From Xylogone sp. PMI_703 (lineage: Eukaryota; Ascomycota; Leotiomycetes): DNA of 64,000 bases. Where the stretch lies: NCBI GenBank assembly GCA_021399445.1, contig JAJTUQ010000005.1, forward strand, positions 2,356,001-2,420,000, in the 5' to 3' direction. A program made the position numbers and the translations under genes. Each line of letters begins with the position of its first letter. The first letter of the stretch is position 1. Under the pieces are notes generated by a model that was not told the origin of the DNA, made no database searches, and worked only from the letters and a program-made list of their open reading frames with translations. Shown piece by piece: positions 48,768-58,239 of the stretch.

Positions 48768-49679
48768 TTATAAGTACTTAGCCAACAGATCCTCAATCTC
48801 CTCATCACTCATTCCCTTAATCCCAAGTAATTCATTATCCAGATGTTCTGAGAAATCTCCCCCATATCCTTCCGCGAGGACAGATAGATGGAGCAGTGGA
48901 AATAGCCCCTTCGTAATATCTGGCTTGTCTTTCTTGAGCTCCTCATATGCACGAGCTTCAGCTTCAGCACAAGTTATGTGAGTGAGATTCCACTCCTTGC
49001 CATCCAACTTCTTTGCCATCGCGATAAGCTTGTTCTGTGTGACTACCGCATCGTGAATATACACATGCCGGTTTTTGGTCTCCTCAAGGTGATTAATGAT
49101 GCTCACAACGGCCTTCCCAATTGTTGCCGTGGTTGTGGTGCTGAATGGAAGGTCGCCACCGTCGTAGATAGTAGCACTATGTGTCTTTGGACTAACAAGG
49201 AACCCGACCTCGAATCCCCAGTCGAGGAATGCTCCGGGGCAGAGTGCAGTGTAGCTGAAGGAAGGATTTGTGGCCACTTTAGCTTTGAGATACTCCAATG
49301 TCTGTATCTTGTTATCAAATATCGGGAGCTTCCTGCATTTGGGGTTTTCCGTGTCGGTGCCAAACTCCGCAGGAAAAAAGCGCGTTACTCCCGCAGCAAT
49401 GCAGGCATCGATAAGTACGTCTTGACTGCCTACAGCAGCTGCGACGGGTACACATGCGATCACAACTTTGTAGCCCTCTAGAGCACTGGTTATAGAGGTG
49501 AGTGAATTATAATCCACTTCAGTAACACTCAAGTTAGGGTGCTTGGGTAGCTTGGAGGAACTTGTACTTCCAGGTCGACTAAGTGCCGTGACCAAGTGCC
49601 CAGCTGCCAACAGTTCGTTTACTATGGGAATACCAGCATTTCCTGTGGCTCCGACAACCGCAACTTTGATGGGAGACAT
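48768..49679 (-). CDS. NmrA-like/isoflavone reductase-family protein
   Basis: Atypical SDR of the NmrA/phenylcoumaran benzylic ether reductase family, 303 residues, single exon. The N-terminal GATGNAGIPIVNELLAAGH is the NADP-binding motif, followed by LSRPGS. The segment VDYNSLTSITSALEGYKVVIACV and RFFPAEFGTDTENP are typical. The family can be a redox enzyme or a redox-sensing regulator. It sits at the far end of the minus-strand group with the FAD monooxygenase and the repeat precursor, so it may reduce an intermediate of the same pathway. That is inference from position only. Confidence 0.9.
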   Translation of the reverse strand: MSPIKVAVVGATGNAGIPIVNELLAAGHLVTALSRPGSTSSSKLPKHPNLSVTEVDYNSLTSITSALEGYKVVIACVPVAAAVGSQDVLIDACIAAGVTRFFPAEFGTDTENPKCRKLPIFDNKIQTLEYLKAKVATNPSFSYTALCPGAFLDWGFEVGFLVSPKTHSATIYDGGDLPFSTTTTATIGKAVVSIINHLEETKNRHVYIHDAVVTQNKLIAMAKKLDGKEWNLTHITCAEAEARAYEELKKDKPDITKGLFPLLHLSVLAEGYGGDFSEHLDNELLGIKGMSDEEIEDLLAKYL

Positions 49680-50387
49680 GATTTCTGGAAGATGATAAAG
49701 CCTAAGAACAATCGAAGAGTAGGATCAATCAGCCTTGGAGTGCTAGCCAGAATGGAACGAAGAGCAAGCCCTGGGAACAGCGATTCTTACAGTATATATA
49801 TTTATGGCAGTGGGGTGACGTAGATTTCCGATGGGGAGTTAGGCTGGCTCTAAAGTAAAACATTTTCACCTGACATGTTCCAGGATTTGTCGATTGAAAT
49901 CTCTACAGACCTGTGGAAAAAGCCAATCTGATATGACTGCAACCAATGAGCTTATTGACCACTTAGCCCCGAAATGACATATTGGATGCGTGTGCGGGTT
50001 GACTTTAATGGATCTCATAAATCCGCAGAATTTCCGCCGCTTCCAATGTCCAGCATAGACGACTAACTCGCGGTTACTAATCATAGCAGGATCTTCCTCT
50101 TATCGCCGAATCTCGAGCTACATTGGTAATTATACCTTGAAAGTTCCCTATGGCTTAATTGAGGCAATATTGCAGAATCGGGTTAAAGACGAAATGTGGA
50201 TGTTGTTGACGTCCACTAAGCATTGTTACGAGACTACTTCCCTGTCAGAACCCAGACACAACGGGGTATAAGCAGCCAGTTCAACCTGAGTTCTCCTTTT
50301 GTTCTGACATTCCCGTACATTTGTAGTCTTCATGGTAATGAGAAATCGGTAAATTTCTGCTTCTATAGTCTATTACCTTAAAATACT
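49680..50387. other. intergenic region
   Basis: Spacer between two minus-strand genes with a TATATATA at about 49792-49800 for the reductase. Nothing else recognised. Confidence 0.4.
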
Positions 50388-51835
50388 TTACCGCCTCAAT
50401 CCAGCCTTCTCTACAGCCTCGTTGTACTCGGCATTGATATCCGCCGTCCACACCCACTTCATTCGTCCCTTCAGTTTCGCGCTGAAGATGGGGAGGCGCT
50501 CATCGTAACTCAATCCCTCGAACTCAGGGCCCCTCATTTTCAGTGTCTCACCTGCCTCTCGAGACGCTTTCTGTGAACGCTGGGCCCTTGGTAGTCGCAG
50601 ATTCTGATACATTTGTGTCCATGTTGATAGCTTGTTTGTGATATCTTCGGATTTACCTTTAGACTGGAGGTAATCCCTTAACGCTAAACCGAGAATGAAA
50701 GCGTCTTCAATTGCATGGCCAGCTCCAGATCCTGACATTGATCAGCAGTCTTATCAAAAGGTCACTTACTAATATATACATACCTTGATGCGGTAGCATG
50801 GCGTGAGCTGCGTCACCTAAAAGCACCACCTTTCCATCAAGATATATCCATTGCTCCAATAAATCCCTGTCATTGATTCTCCATTTGCCGACTCGTTGGT
50901 CCATTTGCTCGATTAAGTGTCTAAGCGTTGGATCCCACCCTGAAAACTCGGCCTCCAACTCACTTCTATCGGCGGAGCTCGTCCAACTCTCTTTCAGATC
51001 ACCCAGCTCTTCTTCGGACTTGGCAACAAAAGCAACAGCATTGAGCGTCTTGTTCTGAGAGATGGGAAATATCAAGAAATGTTTGCCAGGCCCGACCCAT
51101 GATACAGCATAGGATGAGAATGGCCAGTTGGACGATACAGAAGACATGGGCAGGAGACCACGGTATGCGATCTGTCCAGCATAGCGAGGAGAGTCATTCG
51201 GGGCAAACTGAGAGCGTATTACAGAATGAATACCATCCGCACCAATAACAAGATTGGCAGTTACAGAAGTAGAGTCTTGAAAGGTAACTGTCACTTGCTC
51301 CTCGTTCGTTTCCTAAGCATCAGAGCAGGTTAGCCCTAGTCATGAAGAAAAACAACTTTAGCATGCATAAAAGGATAATATCATCGCTCACCTCAACTTC
51401 AACCGCCCTTTTATCCGTATGCAATGTTGCTACCTTTTGATCTTTGACTGCTTGGACCAGAACATCTAAGAGCTCAGCTCTATGAACAGACAACTGTCTA
51501 ATGGCCGGATCTTTTGAATCATCCATGGCCTCGATGGTTACTATCTCAGAGCCATCATCGTATCTCCGATTGCTCCGGTGAATGCCATCACGCTCGCCTG
51601 AGATTGCGTTGACCTCTGGACCAACTCCGATGCGATGCAGGATTCGAGTGGCATTGACGCTGATACCAATGCCAGCTCCGATCTCCTTGTACTGAGGCGC
51701 CTGCTCGTAGACGGAGATGTTGATGCCAGGACAATGATGTGCCAGAGAAAGCGCAGTGGTAAGACCACCGATGCCACCGCCAATGATGGCGACGTGAAAA
51801 TCTTCTACGTTTTCAATATGTGCGGTTGACCCCAT
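50388..51835 (-). CDS. FAD-dependent monooxygenase, salicylate hydroxylase-like
   Basis: Class A flavoprotein hydroxylase (PF01494-like). Exons 51835-51392, 51312-50784 and 50731-50388 join in phase to 438 residues. Motifs: the dinucleotide site VAIIGGGIGGLTTALSLA at residues about 15-32, an Arg region SVHRAELLDVL, the DG motif NLVIGADGIHSVIR and the GD motif VVLLGDAAHAMLPHQGSGAGHAIEDA spanning intron 2. All are intact. Flavin monooxygenases occur in ustiloxin-type RiPP clusters, where they oxidise side chains of the crosslinked peptide. Here it lies beside the repeat precursor, 1.2 kb away on the same strand. Other roles, such as aromatic hydroxylation in an unrelated pathway, remain possible. 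Confidence 0.92.
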
Positions 51836-53018
51836 GTTGTGCCCTAGTCGTTCAACTCTCAAGCACTCTCAACCTGGGAAGATGTTTCTCTGATCATCCG
51901 GACCCTTGTTATACATGAAATAAGGTTTTCTTTGGAGATGAAGTTCTATGCCCACCTATGACCCGAAGCTTCGGAGTTACATCCGACGTGCAGATTCACC
52001 TCTGGTGGTAGCTTGGGGGAGGGAGGTTGATGTGGGGAATGCGGGGAGTTTTCAAGCACAATCTCTTTTATTGTGTATCACTATTTCTTATTTATCTTTT
52101 CGAAATGCATCATATCCCTCATTTCCATTCAGTTCAATATCCTCAACTCTGCATCCCCGTGCAAGCTAAATAAGCATTTTATAATCGATCGCTGTGTGCG
52201 TTTAGCAATCCTATCTTATAGCATCTTGTCGATGGGCCTGCACGGAGTTTGCGATTTGGACATTCATAGCTATATGCTGCATCTTTCATCCCGTGGGGAT
52301 ACTGCAAACGTGGCTACTCCATCTCAACCTGGAGGTCTCCATCCCTCACAGCGACTGTACTTCCTAGATCTAATGGTTATGGGGGGGTTACACTAATAAA
52401 TAGCAGAGTAATACGGAGATTATGTTTTGAGTCTCTAAAGTTAATAGCCTACCTTATCAATCTTACTAGCCTACTTTTGAAAAATGATTAATCACTGTAG
52501 TAACTAAATGGTTATATGAGTGGATAATACGGAAGATATGCGTTCCACACTACTTGAAGATACCGAATAGTAATCTCATGGCAATCTTCGAGGTACAAAG
52601 GGCATCCCGCAACGTACGGGTATATATAGTCAGAGACATTACATGGTAAAGCAATAACACTCACTCAAGGAGAGTAATGCCTTATAAAGGAATGACACAA
52701 AGCGCAAGCATACACAGTGCTTGGGTCCTGCATATTGCCGTTACGCATATAGAGAGAGATAAAATCATGATATTATTTCTCCGCAACGTATCTTTTGATT
52801 TCAACAATGTATGTTAAGGCGTTGTGGACGGCTTATAACGAGCGACTGGTATGCGGCGTGAAAAATGCCTGGCTTTAAGTCGTTCACGTCAAATTTCACA
52901 AGAAATAAAGGAGGATTATCTGTATCATCTCATCTTATTTCACGCGTATCTAATCTAATTTATCTTTCTGGTCTCAAGTTACCTTCATCTGCAATTTCAT
53001 AGCTACATGTTACATTTC
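51836..53018. other. intergenic region
   Basis: 1.2 kb with no gene recognised. A TATATATAG at about 52621-52629 on the plus strand has no ORF behind it. Confidence 0.4.
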
Positions 53019-53781
53019 TTAATTTCCATTGGCCTTCTTCTTTGCAGCGGCGGCCTCTTTTGCTGCAATCTGAGCTTCTGTGTGGTGAGGTTCTCTCTTG
53101 CCATTCTTTCCATTAGCCTTCTTTGCGGCAGCTTCTTTAGCAGCAATCTGGGCTTCAGTATGGTGAGGTTCACGCTTATCAACCCAAGATCCGAATTCAT
53201 CTTCCTCAGAATCCCAAGGCCCAAACTCATCGGGAGGGGGAGTTTGAGGTTCGCGCTTGTTATTCTTGTTCTTGTTCTTCTTCACCGCGGCGGCTTCCTT
53301 CGCAGCAATTTGAGCTTCGGTATGATGAGGTTCTCTCTTGCCATTAGCCTTCTTTTTCGCAGCCGCCTCCTTGGCGGCGATTTGAGCCTCAGTATGATGA
53401 GGCTCGCGTTTATCAACCCAGGACCCGAATTCGTCCTCCTCGGAGTCCCAAGGGCCGAATTCATCAGGTGGTGGAGTTTGAGGTTCACGTCGGTTATGAC
53501 CCTTCTTCTTTGCTGCGGCTTCTTTGGCTGCGATTTGAGCTTCGGTATGGTGACGGGCTTCAATATCGGGTAGGATAGATCGCACAAGTCTATCAGCCAG
53601 AGCTGATTCGGCATCCTAAGAAAATAATGAGATCTAAGCCGAGAAGTTGGAATTGGGATCATAGGCTTACAGCAACTCGCCGTGCAAGACCTTGAGCGCC
53701 TGCAATTGGGAAGGCAGCGGTCATAGGAACAGAAGCAACGAGGCCGAGAAACAAGGCCTGCGTGATAGATTTTGAATGCAT
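53019..53781 (-). CDS. Kex2-processed repeat protein, candidate RiPP precursor
   Basis: Secretory protein of 235 residues from two exons, 53781-53671 and 53615-53019. A signal peptide of about 23 residues (ends SVPMTAA) and a short pro-region lead to seven units cut at dibasic sites. Two identical acidic units (residues 81-105 and 159-183) begin EPQTPPPDEFGPW and end DEFGSWVD before KR. Each contains the motif EFG-x-W twice. Five basic units share HHTEAQIAAKEAAA followed by a Lys/Asn-rich tail; the first lacks the EP start. Most units begin EP after KR, suited to Kex2 and then dipeptidyl peptidase trimming. No cysteine is present, which argues against an alpha-factor-type cyclic pheromone. 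Two UstYa genes lie divergently upstream, as in dikaritin clusters. I know no family with this core. Confidence 0.85.
53022..53552 (-). repeat. coding tandem repeat array of the precursor
   Basis: Order of units in the direction of transcription: basic 53552-53487, acidic 53486-53406, basic 53405-53334, basic 53333-53253, acidic 53252-53172, basic 53171-53094, basic 53093-53022. The two acidic units differ at 13 of 81 bases and every difference is silent. Confidence 0.9.
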
Positions 53782-54525
53782 CTTGAAATATGTGAGGTTC
53801 GAATAAGTGTGATCAGAATGATGAGTAAAAAGGAGACTTAGTTGAGGATAGAAAGAGAGCGTATGAAGCAAGATGAAGTTAAACAAAGACTGGCCAGCAG
53901 TCAACTAGAAAAGAATACAAGTGATTGATGAGATGAGATGAAATGTGAATGAGATAAAAAAATGAAAGTTGAAAGCTTGCCACCCTTATATACTCTTCGA
54001 ATGTAGAGCCATTGGCTACTATTAACCAGAAGATCAAAAGAATACCCGCAATTCAGCGCGTATTGTTACCGCTCACCCCTTCAAACTTGTCTTCCCGACA
54101 GTAGATCGTTTGACGAAGTGGAAATACTACCATATTCCTTGTTATTCATGCCAATTTCTACAGAGATGCAATTCGATACGAGTAACTGAGTCTCGGGCTG
54201 GGGTAGAAGCGCGTTGCCAAACCTCGCTTGTAACAACTTGGGATCAACAAGGAGCTCGTAAAACACTAGGCGGTTACGGAGAGAAAACGGGAGAAAGCTA
54301 GCATTGTAACAAAATTCCGCATCTGAGAACAATTCAAACTATTGATGGCAGGCTGGCTCCTCGGTATTAATCACAATTCTCAGACCATTTTCCCGGTGTT
54401 AGCTAAGGAAATCCTCTTCCCACTTGCTCCTATATACACAAAAGTCTCGTCGAATCCCTCTAGGCTTTGCTCTTTTAACCACCTTGCTCACATACAAATT
54501 TAACACTTCCATACTTCACATTATC
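53782..54525. promoter_or_regulatory. divergent promoter of precursor and first UstYa gene
   Basis: A 744-bp region separates the precursor start from the UstYa start on the other strand, so both may be switched by one regulator. A TATA-like TATATAAGG on the minus strand at 53984-53992 suits the precursor with a 5' leader of about 200 bases. A TATATA at about 54431 suits the UstYa gene. No regulator site was recognised. Confidence 0.5.
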
Positions 54526-55525
54526 ATGGTCTTCGAATATCGATCTATACAGTCAGTACCTCTTGATGAGAAGCAGCGCCGTTTGTCAACAGACTCGGCT
54601 TCGACTCTCCATGTTATCGGTGATCTCGACTATTTATCACAAGAATCAGGCCCAGTCTTTGGCAATACACCTTTCGGTCAAAGAGCATCTTTGTGGTTGG
54701 GATCAAAGTGGATATTGGCAGTCAATGCTATATTGTTCCTTTCCTCCTGCGGCATACTTGCGATTTCTCTCTTAGTTCACCCATCGACGTTATATCATGT
54801 TCAGCACGTTTCAGCATGGTGTGAGTATTTGATGCAATAGATTTTGAAAGGATTTTCACTGATATCACTCAGCACCGGCGGATAAATCAGTGCGATATGA
54901 ACATGTTCGCTACAATATCACCACCCAAGATAATCCATTTGTTGGTGCGGGTCCAGAAGTTGATAAAGCGTGGAGGGAAATTTCATACGATAGTGAGTGA
55001 AATTTTACTAGTAGCATGCAGTATCCTAACTTTTGCCAGTGGGAGACCAGTGGATATCGAAGGCAGATCTCCCAAGATTGGACATGCCAGTGACTTCACT
55101 CACAGTTGATCATCCCACTACAGGAGAAGAAGGATACCGCGTTGGGATGGAAGTTTTTCACCACCTTCACTGCCTCAATCTCTTGCGACGAGTTACCTAC
55201 AAACATTACTATGAACCACTTGGCGGCGAATTTGGACATGGCCCCGAAGCTCTGAAGATGCACACTGGTAAATAATCCGAGTCCACCATTGAAATCATGA
55301 TAGCAAGATTAACAGGTGCCAGATCACTGCATTGAAGTACTTCGCCAAAATATCCAGTGTAACGCCGATATAGGTTTGTTCACCTTCTACATGGTTCCTG
55401 GAGACCCGCTCGCTTGGCCACAGCTGAATTCGAAGCATGTATGCCGCAACTTTGACGCAGTGCGTCAGTGGGCAATAGAGAACTCAGTTGGGAATATGGA
55501 AATTATTGTAGACAAGGTTAATTAA
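54526..55525 (+). CDS. UstYa-family (DUF3328) oxidase-like protein A
   Basis: Type II membrane protein of the UstYa/DUF3328 family, whose members catalyse oxidative macrocyclisation, hydroxylation or chlorination of peptides. Exons 54526-54820, 54873-54992, 55040-55267 and 55323-55525 join in phase to 281 residues. A cytosolic tail of about 60 residues precedes one membrane segment (KWILAVNAILFLSSCGILAI). The lumenal part carries WREISYDMGDQWI and the two family HxxHC motifs: HHLHC at 179-183 and HTDHC at 213-217. The second is split by the last intron, whose acceptor is GTGCCAG rather than the nearer AACAG. The conserved LRQNIQCNADIG follows. It is divergent to the precursor and tandem with a second UstYa gene. 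Confidence 0.9.
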
Positions 55526-56258
55526 TGTAGATATGTTTGAATCATAACTGATAGACAATATAAACGTAGTGAAGACTGCTACCAGAGTTTACTGGTTATT
55601 TACTGAACATGCCGCAAAATCTGAATTATACTGTTTCTAGGGTACAAATTATGAGTCCACTGGGAAATGATCCATTATGCTCTAGTATTGCTAAAAAGTC
55701 GATATGCAAGTATGCACTTTTGCAGAGTTGCATTTGCGTCGTACCTCAAACCCTGCCAAGCCGGTTATTCTGACTGCGGCATTTAACTCTTATGGTAGCA
55801 CAGGCCGCTGAAGCGCCAAGACTTTATCCGTCAAGACTTTCCTGAACGCTTGGACCTTAAGCACTCTAATTATTCTGGAATGAAACATTAGCTTGATCAC
55901 CGGAAAGAATACGCATCATTATGGACCTCCCGGAGAAGACTACCAATAACGCACACCCACGGAAGATCCCTCAACTTGGTGTTCCAGATGTAAAATCGGC
56001 CATTGTCGATGAGACGTTTGAGGAAGCACCGGCCGCATTTGAGTACTTCGGGCAGGGTTTCGGATTCATGTTGTATTAGCTGAAACACGGGGTTTTGGAT
56101 ATTCTAACAGTATGGTTTTGAAGTGAAGCAGCTACATTAGTTCTCTTCCATTCTACGTAGCTAAGATCAAAAGATAAACAAATATACCATACTCTTTTTT
56201 AACTTTGAAGGCTTCTTCCTAGACCGGCAGATTGGCCTACCTTAGCCGCAACATCAAA
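55526..56258. other. intergenic region between the two UstYa genes
   Basis: AT-rich, 733 bp, no gene recognised. Confidence 0.4.
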
Positions 56259-57327
56259 ATGTTAACAGGAGACGAATATTTGAGATTCAACAAAGATGCT
56301 TCCAGTCACATGCTTGAGGACGAAGATCTAGAAGACATTGGTTCTGACACAACAAAAGCTTCTGAGGAGACTTTCCGCAAATCACATCTTCTTCCTCATG
56401 AGCAATTTCTGGACCCGTCAACTTCTCCATTAGCACAAAGAAGGGCAATAAGAAGAGCTCAAAAGTCAAACATGTTATGGACTTGGTTAAGATGGGCACT
56501 AGTCGTCGGATTACAGGTGATTATGATAATACTTCTGTTGGTCACTCGGAGAGAAAAGGGGTCACCAAAAGAGAGCCCTGTTCTTCTGGCTGCGGGCAAT
56601 AAGGCAGTCGAAACAGGTGGTGATATTAATGGACTTTACAAAACATGTAAGTGCTACATAATTGGATATGTGGCCTCGGACCAAAGGTATGCCTAACACA
56701 ATACAGTGTCCCATTCTTATACGTTTCTAAAACCCGAAGAGGATAAATATATCCCTAACATGACTTCAAATGATAACCGTATGGAAGTGCGGAAGAATTG
56801 GGATTTATTAATGCCACGTATGGAATCAGCTCCTCGTTATGAGAAAATTCATTGATAATCCTCACAGTTGGGAGTGGGAGTGTCTTAATTCCAGATTATC
56901 GCGATCACCCTCTCCTTGGGAATCCCATTACCGATGATCCCATTCGTTCAGGGCCGTTATTCGAGGCATCTTGGACGCATGCGCTCCATTGTGTAAGAAA
57001 TCTATATATTCTCTGCAAGAGACATGACCACCATTCACCATACTGACTCTGTTTTCGTACGTCTAGCTATATTACGCCGTTGATAGCTACCACCAGCTCA
57101 TACTCAACGGTCCAGGCGAGAACGACAATCCCTACCATGCTGCGCACTGTTTTGAGTATCTGCGCAACAGCATCTTATGTAACCTTGATATGACCCTTGA
57201 AGGATCAATGTCCACGCCGAACGATAAAGATAGAGGCCAGCCACATGTCTGTAGAAATAGAGAAGAAGCGATTGCTTGGATTGAGGCCAGGAGGGCCGAC
57301 GATGCACAAGACATTGTAGGGCCATAG
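56259..57327 (+). CDS. UstYa-family (DUF3328) oxidase-like protein B
   Basis: Second member of the same family. Exons 56259-56646, 56707-56817, 56868-56992 and 57067-57327 join in phase to 294 residues. The N-terminal tail is about 70 residues, with basic RRAIRRAQK before the membrane segment WLRWALVVGLQVIMIILLLV. The lumenal part has NWDLLMPLGSGSVLIPD, then HALHC at 204-208 and HAAHC at 232-236, both of the HxxHC type, and LRNSILCNLDMTLEG. It differs strongly from protein A outside the motifs, so the two are not a recent duplicate and may do different steps. Paired UstYa enzymes are usual in ustiloxin-type pathways (UstYa/UstYb). Confidence 0.9.
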
Positions 57328-58239
57328 ATATAATACTTATCTAGTACGCTCTCATTGTAGAATAATTTGAATGAAATTAGCGATTTTGGACTACGTCAAG
57401 CTTTTTGTTTAACTGCAAGTTTCAGAAAAGAAGACTGCAATTTTAGTAACCTAAATAATTTTAAATATAATAGATATCTGAATTCTTGATTAACGGGCTC
57501 ACAATCCGTTCAGAATTCAAAATCCGTAGGGAAAATTGCCGGAGGAATCAGTGCGCAAAATCTACTCACCAACTCAAGTCAAACATAAGTTGGCTGATTT
57601 GAGTTTGAGTTTGAATTTGGGCACATCAAGAAGCAGTTGACTTTGAACTGATATGTATAATATTTCATAAAACTAGCATAACATGTGTATAACTTTACTA
57701 ATACAGAAATGTAGATCACGTGCCTGACGCATATGAGCTAGTCCTGGTGGGTCAAAAGCTGTAACCGGTTAGCTGGAGTGGCTAGTAAAGTGGCGAGTAT
57801 AGTCGATTAGCTATTACGGTATTAGTTGATTCTGGTGAATAAGCATAAACCAAACTAAGACAGGAATAGCGTTAATGTCCTACTGAAGCTGAGCTTGAGT
57901 TGACTGTTGGCTAGTAACCTGAGTTGGATTTCAGGTGCTCAAATTTATTGACTTCAGTTTGATTAAACCTCAAACTCAACTCGGATCCCAGAATTGTACA
58001 TTTTGAGGCAAATAATGACTATTGTGTTATTAATTTATTGAAAAAGACGAGAATAAAAAAATGAATATTTATAACAAAGCTAGATTTAATTGAAATAAGG
58101 AAAGGTCAAATAATTACACCAAACAGATTAAAAGTAACAAGCTTTCATTATCAATCTTTAAACGACTTGAAAGTTAAAGAATCAACAAATGAAATACAAT
58201 ACTCCTGGATTTTAAAATGCCTGTGTGATGATATACTGC
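57328..58239. other. intergenic region between UstYa B and the NRPS
   Basis: Convergent 3' flanks, very AT-rich. TTTGAGTTTGAGTTTGA at 57598-57614 and its partial inverse CAAACTCAACTC at 57971-57982 suggest remnants of an old element. No gene. Confidence 0.4.

Noticed and set aside
48978..49481. Plus-strand ORF of 167 codons
   Set aside because: Antisense to the NmrA-like reductase, which has clear motifs. The plus frame shows no family features.
53022..53552. CRISPR-like alternating repeats
   Set aside because: The units are in-frame coding repeats in a eukaryotic gene, with no short invariant repeat plus unique spacers.
53007..53573. Plus-strand ORF of 188 codons over the precursor gene
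   Set aside because: It is the antisense mirror of the repeat array. The minus strand has a signal peptide, a spliced first exon and Kex2 sites, while the plus strand has none of these.
53019..53781. Alpha-factor-type mating pheromone precursor
   Set aside because: Repeats with KR and a dipeptidyl start fit superficially. However, ascomycete alpha pheromones carry a short cysteine-containing peptide, and no unit here contains cysteine.
55300..55322. Nearer acceptor AACAG for the last intron of UstYa A
   Set aside because: It breaks the reading phase. The acceptor GTGCCAG restores MHTDHC, the second HxxHC motif.
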